Source: Caprimulgus europaeus
Taxonomy: Eukaryota > Chordata > Aves > Caprimulgiformes > Caprimulgidae
Direction: 5' to 3'
Length of the DNA: 64,000 bases
Assembly (NCBI GenBank): GCA_907165065.1
Contig: OU015541.1
Coordinates: 13,883,501-13,947,500, forward strand
A program made the translations under genes and the position numbers. The notes below the pieces were generated by a model that did no database searches, was not told the origin of the DNA, and saw only the letters and a program-made list of their open reading frames with translations. Numbering within the stretch: position 1 is the first letter of the stretch; every line of letters begins with the position of its first letter. Of the stretch, positions 35,201 to 47,440 are shown in pieces.

Positions 35201-35395
35201 ATGATGAGCATCCCAACAGCAATGGTCATGGGGCTCAACCAACCAGGATGAGAGATAGCATTAGGAATACCTGAGTGTGGGGGATTGATAGCATCTAATC
35301 TGAAGGCCCACAGTGTGTGAACATGTGATAAGGAAGGGAGATGGTGGGCAGAAGAGAGTGTGAACTGAGAGTGAAGGAACACAGTCAAAGTGCCC
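32231..35395. other. Unique interval with candidate conserved block 32980-33480
   Basis: No repeat family recognised over ~3.1 kb. The block 32980-33480 is AT-rich yet keeps scattered CpGs and contains two CAG-then-GT donor-like junctions (after 33308 and after 33368). No coding gene can be supported elsewhere in the interval. Confidence 0.45.
33345..33368 (+). other. Microexon-like segment, 24 nt
   Basis: The segment sits between 'ggttgctgtttgcag' (acceptor) and 'gtgagtcag' (donor) and encodes TLPAPLFQ in the frame that starts at its first base. Its length is a multiple of three, as for most frame-preserving neuronal microexons. The 3' part 'ctcctctgtttcag' is itself acceptor-like, so the pattern can be chance. 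No flanking exon is visible. Confidence 0.15.
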
Positions 35396-35540
35396 TGTCC
35401 CTGGAAGTGTTCAAGGCCAGGCTGGATGAGGCTTTGAGCAACCTGGTCTAGTGGAAGGTGTCCCTGCTGATGGCAGGGGGATTGGAACTGGATGAGCTTT
35501 GAGGTCCCTTCCAACCCAAACCAGTCCATGGTTCTGTGAA
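35396..35540 (+). mobile_element. CR1 LINE 3'-end fragment, ~145 bp, plus strand
   Basis: It runs from 'tgtccctggaagtgttcaag' to 'ccaaaccagtccatggttct', same subfamily as 1558 and 25512. Heavily 5'-truncated. Confidence 0.93.
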
Positions 35541-38500
35541 CAGCAAAGGCTCTTGCCTGGGTTGGGGTGTTTTGGCTGGAGCGTGGTGTGCAGAAACCAG
35601 CTCAGAGGGAGGAAGATGTGATCACTTTCATCCACGGAGTAGCATGGGCTGTGGTTTTGGGACCTGATGTCATCCCCGTGCAGGCAGAGCATGCCTGCCA
35701 TGCTCTACAGGGATTTTTGTCTGCAGCAAGACTCTAGGATTTCTCTCTTGGCTCTAGTTGCTCACCAAAGGCAGTGGGTGCAGCACGACAACCCTGCAGG
35801 AAGGGGGAGTTGGAAGAGATCCTACTTCTTTTCTATTGTTTTATGCTACTAGTAGGAATATTTTATTATATTTTTTTTAGTGTAAAGTGTGTTAAATGTT
35901 TCAGAAGTGCCAGGACTGGGATGGGACCCAGCACACATGGAGAAGAAAGCATGTCAGTGAGTCCCTTGTCTCCAGGCTGGCTGACAGCCGTATGTTCTGG
36001 CTAATTTTTGGTGTCATCAATCACAAGTACCAAGACAGCAGCCTCATGGTGCCCTGGGTGCACCGCAGAGCTCATTGAGTGACCTATTAGTGCTTTCAGT
36101 TAATTCTGGTGACATATTTATAGCAGGGAGATCTACAGCACCGATTTCCTACAGGACACATCATGGTTTGACATCAGATTGAGTTACAGAGTACCTTTTC
36201 CTGGACGGATCAATGGGTAGAGTCAAACAGAGCCTTGCCTACATGCAGATGAGGAGGATTAGATTTAAATCAGCAAATGTCAGTAATGGCTGTTTTTCCC
36301 ACTGAGGGAAGAATAGACAGGGAGAAATTTCCATCATTAATAATTGAAGTTTATAGAGGGGAAAAAAAAAATGAATGTATCATATACTGCTCCTGCAGAT
36401 AAGGGGGCCCTGCTTTTGCTGATAATTGTCTGGCAGACAAGTGCTAAAAAATTATTATGATTATCACCAGGTTTCTGAATCTGTTATGAATCTTCTGCAG
36501 TCATGGAATATTTTAACAAATGCCCTTTTGTAGCTGAGCTGAAAATACTGTTGGTAGCACAAAAACGTCCATAGAAAAATACGGACAAAATAGTTGGAAA
36601 GGAGAGTTGGTGTCATTTGCTGAAATGAGGAGAATGACAAATACTGGTGTGGACTTTCTAAAGCAGGGTGGGTGACTGGAGTGGGTGGCTGTTTCCCTTG
36701 CCAGTGCCCAGCAGGGTGGGTGCTGGAGGGTGCAGAAGGGCAGCGGTGAGCTCTCCTTCACCGGTCCCATGGGAACGCGCTTTGGGCTCACGGAGCCTCA
36801 TGGTGGTGGGGATGCGAGAGGCTGAGGCTGCCTGGGGGTTGGCGAGACACCTCCAGAAGCAATCAGAAAGGCACTTTTTAAAGCTATTTGCCATGCAACG
36901 TGCAAAAATGCAAAAAAAAAAAAAGTGTTTCTACAGGCTTGAGAATGAGTTTTCTGATCTCTTTTATATTTTTAGGGAAGCTCCCAGTGGTAGCACTGGG
37001 TTTACCTGCTGGGCGTGCTGGCAGGGAACCACTTTCCCATCATATGTCTGTGAAACATGTGGGTCACTCTTCATTGCTGCTACTCTTTACACTGCTGATG
37101 ATTCCTCCAGGTTGCAAAGCACTAGAGGTCGTGGTGCTCTGCAGCCAGGTTCTGTGCTTTGTGCTCACTCGGCCCCAAGAGCCTTAATCCCAGCAAGCAT
37201 TCAAATAATAACAGCTCGTGTAAATCAAGCAGGATATAATCCAGGAAAAGAAGTGAGCATGAATTTGTAATTAACTCAATTTGCAATTGGTACACACAAG
37301 TTAAAGGGCATGTGATTAATCACTTGTCAGTAAAAATATTGGTTATAGCTCATGCTTTCAGTACTGTAGTGTGTGCGTAGCTCAGCTGTGGAGTTAAAGG
37401 GCATCTGATTTATCACCTGACACTGGCCATACTGGTTAGAGCCATCACAGCTGGGATGACAGAGACACCACGTTCCCATTTTCACCTAAAAGCTATTTGC
37501 TCCGTTATTTCTCCAGCAGAGAGATGTGTGCAGGACTTTGTCCCAATAAATACATAAATGAAGTTATAGTAAGAGCTGCTTTTCACTAGTTGAACAGGAG
37601 GTGTGGAGCAGAGGAGAGCAGCCAGTTTGGCCAGTGTGAGGTGAGGCACAATGAGCCTGGTGGTTCCTCAAGTTATGCTGGTGGGTGCGAGCTCTTCTCT
37701 TGGTGTTACATCATGTCTGATGTTGGCTAAAAGTGCCCCACTGGCCTCCCTCTTCAGTATTTGCAGTTCATAGCCTTTGCCTGAGCATTTGATTTGCAAC
37801 AGTGTGGAGGCCCTACTAGGGCTCAGTGATAGTTAATCAGATCTGCAGATGGTCAAGGATGTACAGTTGACTTAACTCCTCTTCTTTGACCCTGGAGGTT
37901 TAAGTGGATACAGTGAGACCAGGTTTTAGGAAACCTCTTTAATTGCAGGCTTTTTCCTAGATATCAGGAACTTTGGTTGTGCTTGCTGGCCTCAGTGGAG
38001 CTTAAACTTTTAGTACTTATGGAAACAAGATCCTTCTTACTGCTAGCAAAAAGATGGGCAAGCTCGCAGAAGCTCTCCAGTGTAGTGTAGATAAAACTGG
38101 CCCATTCCCTGTTGGATACCAATGCCATTGGTTTTGATGCTATTGAACCATGACCAGACCAGCCCAGGTAGAGTGTGAGTTTCTGCTCTTCCCTGTGAGC
38201 CCATGCTGAAGCAGTGCTCCTGCCTGGCATGGGAACCTACGCTGCTGGAGAAGGCTAGGTGTGAAACGGTTCTTCCCAGCTCCTTGTGACCTTGAATGGT
38301 CATAGGACCCTTTGGGTAACCCATCACCTTCTTGGGCTTGGTGTGGTCTGTCACAACTTCTTCATCATGATAAGTGATTAGTGCTGAGAAGTGTAGTTTG
38401 AGGGATATGAGACACAATGCCAACGCCGTTCATAGAGTTTGGCTCCACCAGAAGGTAAAGCTGTTGTATTTGGATCATTTTAAGCTAAGCTTACTGTTAA

Positions 38501-39989
38501 ACGTTAAGATAGTTTGGCTTTGTGTGTGTGTGACAGGAGTTTTTTGGAGTATCTAGCATAAAACATTGAAAACTTTTCTATCACTGTGCACATAGTCGTT
38601 GCTGTTGGCTGCGTCAACAAGAGGATCAGTAAGAAAGCTCTGTGGACCACAAAAACCCCATTACATAATGTCTGGAAATGCAAGACATATATGAGTTCAA
38701 GTAAGAGATACAGTAAATCATGAGGCTCTTGAGGATGGAAGAAACTCTTTTAAGTGGGCTTTAATTACCAAGCTCAAAACATCTCCTAACCCAGTGCTGA
38801 GTAGAAATTGGTGCTGACTGGAAGACTTGGTTGCTGAAGGTGATGTTTTCAGCTGAATCAGTTCCTGGATGAGGCCTCCAAAAAGCCCACAGAGGATGAG
38901 CAGAAGCTCAGGTTGGTGGGAAGCCTATGTTCCTCATCTCCCTGCCCCACATTCTGCAGCTGCGGGTGGGTTGGAGCAGCGCTGAAAGCTCCCACGAAGG
39001 GCAGGGAGTGAAGCCCTGTGTCCATCTCATCACCCCACTCTTCTCCTGGGCTCCATGGGCCAGTCTTGCCCTCCTAGTTCATTTTTTTTCATGTATGCAT
39101 CTGATTATTAGGTTTGGTCCTCTTGTTCCTCAGGACCCAGTGCATGGGTCCAGGTTTAGTTAGTTTAGAAGGTTTTTTTTAATCTTCTTTCCTTGTGTTC
39201 CTCTCCGCAGTGTCTTGCAAATCTGGGCAATTATCAAGGCAACCAACCAGCAGGGAAAATACTCCATCAGCTTTGTATCTTTTCTACATAAAAATAAGAG
39301 TCTGATGGGGCCTTTCACGTAGCCAGGGTCTCGGAGAGGGTGAAGGAATGAAAAATGGGCAATGTGATAGCACTTTGCTGCTACCTCAGCTGACGGATGG
39401 AAGGAATCAAGGTAACACGTTTACTTAACAGGGAATACCTTGTGTACTTGTGTAATGTGTTGATCTGAAAATTAAATCACTTTCTTGATCTTCTGTGCCA
39501 TTGATCTTGGAGTCATTAGTGAAAGTACAAGCTGCCACGGTGACATGTCCCCCTGCCTCACACAACCCTCACGGAGGAGAATACATCAGCAGATGCTTTT
39601 ATTCACATGGTTCTGCTTGTCCCCAGACCATGTCAGCTATAAGGGGAAAAGAGAGAGGAGCTGGAATACTCTTAATTTAATTTATTTTCCTCAAAAGTTA
39701 CCTCTTCCCATGTTTTTTACAGCTGACTCCCATGCAGTGGGGTCTGCTCTGCTGCCTGCAAGCTGGGTTTTGTGGCTCCAGGCAGGTGGGTGTCTGTGGC
39801 TGGGAAGAGCTGGTGGAAGTGGGACTGCAGTGGGGTGCAGGAGGCTGCCCAGCCCTGCTGCTCCTCATTCCCTGACCTGTGTGAGCTGGGCTTGTGCAGC
39901 AGGAGGGGACTAGAGAGAAACTGGGGGCTCAGTGGTCGTGTACGTACACATGTCTGGTTATAGGGGTGTGTGGTTTTTACATATATAGG
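35541..39989. other. Unique interval, longest stretch free of recognised transposons
   Basis: About 4.4 kb with no CR1 or LTR. The blocks at 36290-36500 and 37190-37450 are AT-rich, with TAATAATTGA, GTAATTAACTC and GATTATCACC words. Open frames (for example 200 codons at 36668-37270) show no domain. Confidence 0.5.
37300..37447. repeat. Diverged local duplication, 93-bp spacing
   Basis: GTTAAAGGGCAT(G/C)TGATT(A/T)ATCAC occurs at 37300 and again at 37393, and similarity continues through TATTGGTTATAGC versus CATACTGGTTAGAGCC. The units are ~55 bases each, separated by ~38 unrelated bases. It is not part of any transposon recognised here. Confidence 0.7.
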
Positions 39990-40419
39990 GCAACGGAGCT
40001 GTGGAAGGGTCTGGAGCACAAGTGTGATGAGTTCCCGGCTGAGGGAACTGGGGTTGTTGAGCCTGGAGAAAAGGAGGCTGAGGGGAGACCTTCTGGCTCT
40101 GTCCAACTCCCTGAAAGGAGGGTGGAGAGAGGTGGGAGTGGGTCTGTTCAACCAAGGACCAAGACAAGAGGAAATGGCCTCAAGTTGGGGCAGTTGAGAT
40201 TGGATGTGAGGAAGAATTTCTTTGCTGAAAGGGTTCTGAGGCATTGGCAGGGGTTGCTCAGGGCAGTGGTGGAGTCCCCATCCCTGGTGGGATTAAGAGT
40301 CATGTAGACACAGTGCTGAGGGACAGGGGTTATTGGGGACTTGTCAGTGTTGGGTTAATGATTGGACTCAATGATCTGAAAGGGCTTTTCCAATCGAAGC
40401 AATGCTGAGATTCTGATGA
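39990..40419 (+). mobile_element. CR1 LINE, ~430 bp, plus strand
   Basis: It begins 'gcaacggagctgtggaaggg' in the ORF2 tail and ends 'cgaagcaatgctgagattct'. It preserves [20 protein letters not shown] in one frame. There is a small deletion near 'accaagacaagaggaaatgg' relative to 51478 and another around the 'ggtgggattaagagtcatgt' segment. Same subfamily as 15668, 51478 and 56116. Confidence 0.95.
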
Positions 40420-41721
40420 TAAGTTACCAGCTGAGAGGGACGTGGTTTTGGAGAAAGCATCCCAGCCTTGCTATCCATCTTGGCAGGAGTGGCTGTGGGC
40501 ACTGTGCCACCACCCTCTCCCAGTGTGTCCGCTCTCAGCTTTCCTGAGAGGAGGTTTGGTGCTGCTGAAGCTGTTATTTAAAACCCTTTGCTGCTGGTTT
40601 ATTCCAGCTGTGAGCAATCCCTTAGAAACCCCATTCTGCTGTTTGCCCAGGAGTGTCTTTGGGATGAAGAAACCTAAGCACGGCCAGGGAGTGATGCACC
40701 ATGGAGGGAATGGGTAAAAGGAAGGTGATATTGAAAACGTTGGGCAATATAACCCAGATGGTATTTAGGATTAAATCTTCCAGTTGCCTTTCAGTTGTTT
40801 TATCTCATTTAGTCGCCATGCTGCAGGGATGGACACGATACCAAACAGCTCGGTGCCAGGTAACCAGGTGCCCCAAAATCAGCCCCGTGTTCCTCCCAGT
40901 GCAGAGCATTGCCCTGGGAAGCTGGGCAGGCAGGGAGCGTGCCCTGCATGGGGCTCAGGGTCTCCCACTGCTGGGAGGAGGAATAAAGAAGAATAATAAT
41001 TAAAAAAACAATAATATTTTTACAGTTACTGTAACTCAGATTCAGTTTTGTATTTCATTAATTATTGTTTTGTCACGTTAGGAGCCTGGGGAGGAAAATA
41101 TTAATCACAGGTTTTGCTGAGTGCTGTTTCAGTAAGTAAATTAATTTCAGACGGGAAATTTATTTGTGTGGATATTGGGCTCGTTCCCGCTGTCGGCAGG
41201 CGCTCGCCGTGCTTCCCGGCATCCTGCCGAGCCCCGGCCCTCCCCCGCCCGCCCGGCTTTTTGGCATGTTTTGGTTGCAGCATTGGGCATCACCGCAGTG
41301 AGCAGAGCCTGCTGGGTCCTGCTGGGTTTTCTTTTTGCTTGTTTTTGTTTCCTTTTTGCTCTTCAGGAACTTCTGGCAAAAGCCAAGGCAGAGAGGTGGT
41401 GCCTTTTGTGGCTGGGGCAGGAGGTGGTGGAGGTGGTAGCAGCCATGGGATGCTGCAGAGATCCAAACTGGCCTGTGTGCTACTGGGCTGGCTTGTGCCA
41501 CAGCTGTGTGAGAGGAATGGAAGAGCAGGCAGCAGAGAGCACAGCCCCATGGCTCCTGCCCCCTCTCTCCATCCTCAATCCCAAGTCACACCTCCCAGTC
41601 ATCAAATCTATCCCACGTCCCTCCCCAGAAACAGGGCTGCACCAGGGCTGTTTTCTTCTGTGTACCATCATCTTCATTTGCCCGCTCTTGGCACCAGGGA
41701 AATTCCAATGACATGATTTCA

Positions 41722-41763
<42 letters not shown>

Positions 41764-41820
41764 AAGTCAGGGTTTCTTTGTCAAGGAAGAGTGCCCTGAG
41801 GTAGATTGGATCAATGGCAT
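40420..41820. other. Unique interval with a short CpG cluster and a long T-run
   Basis: A CpG- and C-rich patch lies at about 41178-41260 and T34 lies at 41724-41757. Open frames of ~200 codons here overlap in several frames and show no domain. Confidence 0.5.
41724..41757. repeat. Poly(T) run, 34 bases
   Basis: The longest mononucleotide run in the window. Its length should be treated with caution because sequencing and assembly are unreliable in such runs. Confidence 0.85.
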
Positions 41821-42437
41821 CATCCTGGTTTTGCTGGGATACAGTTAATTTTCTTGTCAGTAGCTAGAAAAGCTGTGTTTGGTTTCAGTGTGGGATTTGT
41901 TAGGAGAAGAATGTTGATAAAGTACTGATGTCATTAGTTGCTGCTGGAGCCCAAGGTCATTGTGTTTGGCTTCTTCACAGCTGCATTAGGACTGGGAGGG
42001 TGGAAGTGTAATAATTACCAAAATCCAGAACTGGCATTTGGCTCTGCCAATGAGATATTCCAGATCATATCACGTCATGTTCAGGATATTAACCAGGGCT
42101 GACTGGAAAATGGGTGGATTCTCTCGGGGATCACTCGGGCTCTTGCTCTGCCAGGATTGTGGTTTCAGTTTCAGGACTGTCTCTGCTCTGGGATCACTGG
42201 CTGGCACAGGCTGGGCATCAGTCAGTGGGTGGTGAGCAACTGCCCTGGGCGTCACTCAACTGTATATTCTGTTACTACTGTTATTATTATTTTATTTCAA
42301 TTAGGAAATTGTTTTTATCTCGGCCCGTGAGTCTCCTTGCCCTTATCCTTCCAATTCTGTTGCCTACTCCCTGAGTGAGGGGAGAGAGTGAGGGAGTGAC
42401 TGGGTTTGGCTACAGTGAAAGGGGTGAAACCACCACA
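41821..42437 (+). mobile_element. Endogenous retrovirus solo LTR, plus strand
   Basis: It runs from CATCCTGGTTTTGCTGGG (TG start mutated to CA) to GTGAAACCACCACA. It carries 'tgagatattccagatcatat', a CRE-like TCACGTCA, 'gtgggtggtgagcaactgcc' and the (TTATTATTAT) segment before 'gtttttatctcggcccgtga'. Flanks GGCAT and GTCAT fit a 5-bp target duplication with one change. No internal viral region. Confidence 0.9.
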
Positions 42438-43104
42438 GTCATGCAGTGTGCATCCCCCAGCAGGGATTATTCCCTCCTCTTAAAAGCAAGTCAGGGGCTG
42501 TGTTGGTTGTGTAGGGATCAGAGCAGTTAGAGCTCAGCTACTCAAAGCTAACCTCCCAGGTGCTCGTTTTGAGAGAGGGCTTTGCACCCTTTCTCACTTC
42601 TGGAGTCCGTGACCCCAGTCAAAAATAAATACCATCTAACTGTTCCTGCTCTGGGTTATTTCTGGCAGCATCACCAAGTAACTGAATTTTGGAGGGCTGT
42701 GAGTGTGTGTGTGTGTGTATAAAACAGTAGATCTCAGTAAGATAATCAATTATATGCAAGAGGAAACCAGAACTTTTTCCATTGGTTTTATCAGATATTG
42801 TGGTCAGTCAAGGCAATTCAAAGCAGCTCCGAGCCCTGTTACGTTCATTCTTGCTGTAATCGCTCCATCTCTGTTTACCATATTCAGTTAAAGTGGCTTG
42901 TTTGCTACATCCGCTCTGCTGCCAAAAGAACCTCATTTACTCTTGCAAACGGCTTCTGGTGCTGCTGCTGTAGCGCTCCTGCATTGCAAATATATTCTTG
43001 GCCGCAGCACTGAGGTTTGGATAGATTGTTCTTTGAATTCTGCCATGGAGTTGATTGGTTGGCATTCTCATTCACTTTCAAATAGCATTTGAATGACAGG
43101 AGGT

Positions 43105-43320
43105 TGGGTTTGGGGTGGGTTTTTTTGTTTTGGTTTGGTTTGTTTTTTCTTTTTTTGGAAACATGGGCTTTGCTTTCACCTGCTGTGGAGCTGAAGAGTC
43201 TCTGAGCTTGGGGCTGCTTCCTTGGGGTGTTGGTGCTTTGTTGTTTTTTTTGTGGTTGCCATTGTTTTTGTTGTTTTGTTTTTGGTTTTTTGGGGGGTTT
43301 TTGGGTTGGTTTTTTTTTTG
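43105..43320. repeat. T/G-rich low-complexity region
   Basis: Two T/G-rich blocks (43105-43160 and 43232-43320) with ggttt and gttttt words around ~70 bases of ordinary sequence. On the minus strand this gives a K/P/Q-rich chance frame. Confidence 0.75.
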
Positions 43321-43991
43321 GCAAATTACGTCTTCAAACAGGAGTGTCTGGTAAAAATACTCAAGTCGCTGCTTAATGGGGAAGTTGGAGCTAACGTTGG
43401 CAGGAGTCAGCATGTGCAGAGGAAGAGTTTGCCTACGTAAGATGGAACCATGAATAAATAACCAGCTCGGTGGAGCTGCATCGTTCAGCTTGTTTCCTCC
43501 TGCCCCTTGTTTTTGCTGTTGTCATGTTGTGCGTGAAGCCCTGCTGCCGTGGCTTGGCTTGGTGCAAGGTGTTGGGGTGATGCTGGAAGAGCTGTCCTGT
43601 TTGGAGAGCTGAGGAAGAGGAGAAAGAAACCTGGCTAAAATGGCCAAGACTTGGGGTTTTACCTTGTCTTCTCTCTCTTTGCTGTGTCTCAGCCCTTGCT
43701 CCTCACCCTGGCATCGCCCAGCCCTGCAGCCCTCGGTGCTGATGCTGGATGTGTCCAAGGAGGGAACAGCAGTTACCAACCTTCTCCCCTGGTCGCTTGA
43801 CCTTGGTGTTACTGGCATGAGAAGGTCTGTCCTGTCCCACAGGCTGGGACAGCAGTGGAGCTGGTGTTTTGGCAAACCGCTTTGGCAGTGTTGTGACCTA
43901 CACCATCCCTTTTGAAGGAAAGCATTTCTGCTGCTGGTTACTTCGTCAGCAACGGATGATGCTAAGACAAAGAACGATGCGGTGCACCCAG

Positions 43992-44037
43992 CTTTGGTGG
44001 ATTGTTGGTGCTCATCTTTGGTGCATTGTTGGTGCAA
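43992..44037. repeat. Tandem duplication, 24-bp period, two copies
   Basis: CTTTGGTGGATTGTTGGTGC at 43992 is followed by CTTTGGTGCATTGTTGGTGC at 44016, one mismatch apart. Confidence 0.8.
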
Positions 44038-45494
44038 CCACAATTGCCTTGTCTTGACTACAATAACCATACTCCTGTGCAGCAGCAGCTCCATGGTCCC
44101 CAAGGACCACGTGCTGCTCCATTGCATGTCACCATGCCTGGGACAAAGGGAGCAGCTGGTGTTGAACACCAGGAGGCTGGACTTGGATTTGTCCACTCCC
44201 TCCCAGCCAGCCTTTACTCCCCCTCTCTCCCCTCACCCCCAAGCTGAGGTGCATCATCTCTTGGTGGAAAGGAAAAGCTTTGTCTCCTTGAAGCTCAGGA
44301 AACAGCTGTGGAAACAAAGCCCCCAAAACAACCCGAAGCAGCAGGGATGGGTTTCTGGTGCTTGAGAGGTTCCCATGCTGCTTGACTCAGAATGTGATTT
44401 TTAGTACCCTGAAACGAACCATCTTGAAAACACTGTGGGGGTTTTTTTTTGGTTGTTTAGGTTGGGGGAGTGAAACTTCTCATGGTTACAAATATAAAGC
44501 CAGTGGTGAATTTGTCCCCTTTTTTGTTTTCCTATAACTATTCTCTTCTGCTTTGAGATATATCAGTATTTTTTTTTTAGCCTGGCATGCTGTGAAATTC
44601 TGCTTTCAGTGATCAAAACCTTGATTGGTTTCATTCTGAATCGCACCTCTGACCCAGCCCTGAACGGGAGCTGCATCAGCGTTACAAAACGTGTTATTTG
44701 GAGATTAGGAACCCAAGTGGCAGAACAGGGTTTTGTTTGCAGAGGGTTTCTCCTTCCAGTGGGTGCACGTGCTTCGCTCCTTGCAGGAGCATTGCGATGC
44801 ATCCCTTTGCTGTGCCACGGGTCAGAGCCATTGTGTGGATTTTGCACGTGGGGCACCTGATAGCCTCTAAATGAACCCGTTTTGGGTGAGATTAGAGCGG
44901 TTTTTCCCTGTGTGCTGGGGGTCCCAGCCAGTGCCCACCGCTGGACCTTGCCGGGGGGAGCAGGGGAACAGCCCCTGTGCTGGGGACTCACATCCCTGCA
45001 TCAAGCAATTTGCCAAAATTAGTGACTTCATATGTCATCATCAGGTCTCTCCAGCTCCTTTTTTGACAACACAAGGTCTCTTACATTTTTCTTCGATAAG
45101 ATATCTCCATGTTTCCAATGTCCTCTCTTGCCCCAGGACCTTGGTTTCCCATCTTCCTACCCTTGTTTTCCCATCTCTCTCCTCCAAGAAGGGGCGAGTA
45201 GAGCTGAATTCAGCACCTGAAGCAAGTGTGTGCTGACAGTTTGGATAACAACATTTCAGGATTTTCCCTATTATTTTCTGACCTGTTATTTTTGCACTCT
45301 ATCATTTTGATATTGCTGTGCTTTCAGTAGAGGTTTGCATGGGGTGGCTGATGTGATAGTTGGTCTTAGCACTTAATGTTCAGTTAATTTAAACCGTGCT
45401 AAAGTCTAGAAGGATTTCAGACTGCTCCTTCCTGCATTTGTCAGCTTAGGGTTCCCTCTGCTCTGATGTTGCTTTCTACTTGGTTAGGTGGCTC

Positions 45495-45640
45495 TGAAAT
45501 CCCCAAGACCTCCTCGTTTATAATTAACCTAAATAACATTCTTTTCATCTGCAAACTTTGTTTCAGGAACAGCAGCCTAGTTTCCAGGTTATTAATAAAG
45601 ATATTAAGCAACAGGAAACCTGATTAAATACTTCTGTTGG
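45495..45640 (-). mobile_element. Probable ancient CR1-type LINE scrap, minus strand
   Basis: 'tttcatctgcaaactttg' followed by 'ttattaataaagatattaag' resembles the reverse complement of the LINE reverse-transcriptase region that reads 'NLLNKFADD' in amniote CR1-type elements. It is strongly diverged and short. Confidence 0.4.
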
Positions 45641-45819
45641 TGTGTTGATAATTATTTCCATCTTGAAAAAATGAGTCACGTGCTTCGTCTTGTCATGGCC
45701 CTCAGCAGCACTGGGTCTGCACACAGCATCACCCACATCTAGACCCCAGTTTGGTTAAACCAAAGCACAGCCCAGTATTGGGAACTCCTTGTGCAGTTGA
45801 GATTGGTCTTATATTAAAT

Positions 45820-46008
45820 TTCCTGTGAGGGTGCCAGAGCCCTGGGACAGGCTGCCCAGGGAGGGTGTGGAGTCTCCTTCTCTGGAGACATTCAAGACCC
45901 GCCTGGACACCTTCCTGTGTGATCTCATCTTGGTGTTCCTGCTCCGGCAGGGGGATTGGACTGGATGATCTTTTGAGGTCCCTTCCAGTCCCTGACATTC
46001 TGTGATTA
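45820..46008 (+). mobile_element. CR1 LINE fragment, ~190 bp, plus strand
   Basis: It runs from 'ttcctgtgagggtgccagag' to 'ccctgacattctgtgattaa'. It is the reverse of the 11206 and 24401 subfamily (shared 'gggtgtggagtctccttctc'). Only the ORF2 terminus and 3' UTR remain. Confidence 0.94.
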
Positions 46009-47247
46009 ATTTCTTCACAGAGCAACTGTATTTAAATAGAACTTCAGTTGAGACCATCCACACCAGTGGAAGTTGGTGCAAAGAAAACGCACCTTTATTG
46101 AAATGGGTTGAACCTCGAGTTGAGGTAGGTTCAAAGCTTTGCATCTAGCTTTGTAGGGAGGTCTGAGAAGAAACCTTGGGAAGCATCAACAGGCCTGAGA
46201 AGCCAGTTCTCCCATCACCTTGGGAGAACCGAGGGCGAGCTGCACAAGTCCCGTTTCCCCTCTCACGCAGGGGGTTGGCTGCGTCAGCACTTGCAGCGTC
46301 CTTCAGATCTGACCATGTTGCATGTTGTTTCCACTATGACTGGCCAAGATTTATATTTAGATTTTTGCACTTAATATCTGAATACACTGTTTTTTCAAGA
46401 AATACAAGCTAGGAGCTCGCTGCTCTTTGGGAAATGAATTATGTTTTGTTTCAAAGAACCAAACTTGTTTTCCTTTCCAACGAGCACACAAGTGTCCGGT
46501 CTCACTTACTGACTCGAGAAGGTGATTAATTCCTCTGTTTTTGTAGTGAACAGCCACCCTGCAGCCTCGCTGGGGCTGAATTATCTGGCACAATGAAGCC
46601 TATAATTAGCCAGTGGAGAAGATGCTGCACGTGTAGCGTGAGAGGACAGGTTGCAGTGCAACCAAGGGAAATGAGATTATGGCCAGGCAGTAAAAAAATT
46701 AAGTGTTTTCGTCTCTCCAGAGTGCTTAAATCTTTATAATACAAATTCAAAAAAAAAAAAAAAAGGAAAAAAAAAGAAAAGAAAACCTTCATCGGTGTGA
46801 TGGAGTTTAACCAAAACAGAGTCTGCAGCTGTTGTACCGTGTAACACGTGGCACTGGTGTAATTCTGCTGCTTCCCATGGGCTCAGAACAAGGAGGATTC
46901 TTTCCCCTAACAGTTATGAAAAGTTTGAAAAAGGGAACAAAAATAAAATAATCTCTTTTATAGAGGTGTGGCTGAAATATAAATGAAACATATCAACTGG
47001 AGGGCCTGAAATCTTGGCGTGACTTCCAGAACTGGAATTCAGTGTTTGGTGGAAATCACTTTTCCCCACTAAATGCTTTTGGAGGAAGCATGAGAGAATA
47101 ATTTTGTTAGCAAGTAAATGTAATTTTTTAGGTGTCTGACTTAGGCACTGTGAGGACCTGAGCAGAGGGTCCCAGTCCCTGGAAACACATGATTCAAAAA
47201 GATCTCAGGAGATGTAAGAGCTGAACTCAAATATCATCTCATTAAGC
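46009..47247. other. Unique interval with an A-rich run
   Basis: A-rich repeat at 46749-46786 (A16, then gaaaaaaaaagaaaagaaaa). No gene seen. Confidence 0.5.
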
Positions 47248-47384
47248 CATCCCTGGAGGGATTTAAAAGATGAGTAGATGGGGCACTTGGGGACATGGTT
47301 TAGTGGGCATGGTGGTGTTGGGTGGACGATTTGACTTCATGATCTTAGAGGTCTTTTCCCACCTTAATGATTCTATGATTCTAT
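47248..47384 (+). mobile_element. CR1 LINE 3'-end fragment, ~137 bp, plus strand
   Basis: It runs from 'ccatccctggagggatttaa' to 'aatgattctatgattctata', the canonical octamer-like CR1 tail. Same subfamily as 29427. Its 3' end faces the 3' end of the next copy, 56 bases away. Confidence 0.93.
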
Positions 47385-47440
47385 AAAACTCTGGGTCTGG
47401 AGGTGTCATCTCTTTAAATAGTGCATCCTTCCGTACTGCA

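Larger units (their letters stand above)
42438..45819. other. Unique interval with simple repeats and one old CR1 piece
   Basis: (GT)n lies at about 42702-42718 and a long T/G-rich region at 43105-43320. A 24-bp tandem repeat lies at 43992-44037 and a probable ancient CR1 scrap at 45495-45640. No coding gene supported. Confidence 0.5.

Noticed and set aside
36668-37270. 200-codon plus-strand frame
   Set aside because: It contains a poly-lysine run from a simple repeat and has no recognisable domain.
41114-41716. Overlapping ~200- and 181-codon plus-strand frames
   Set aside because: Two long frames in the same place in different phases, plus minus-strand frames, indicate a lack of stop codons in C/G-rich DNA, not a gene.
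43078-43413. Lysine/proline/glutamine-rich minus-strand frames
   Set aside because: Translation of a T/G-rich low-complexity region.
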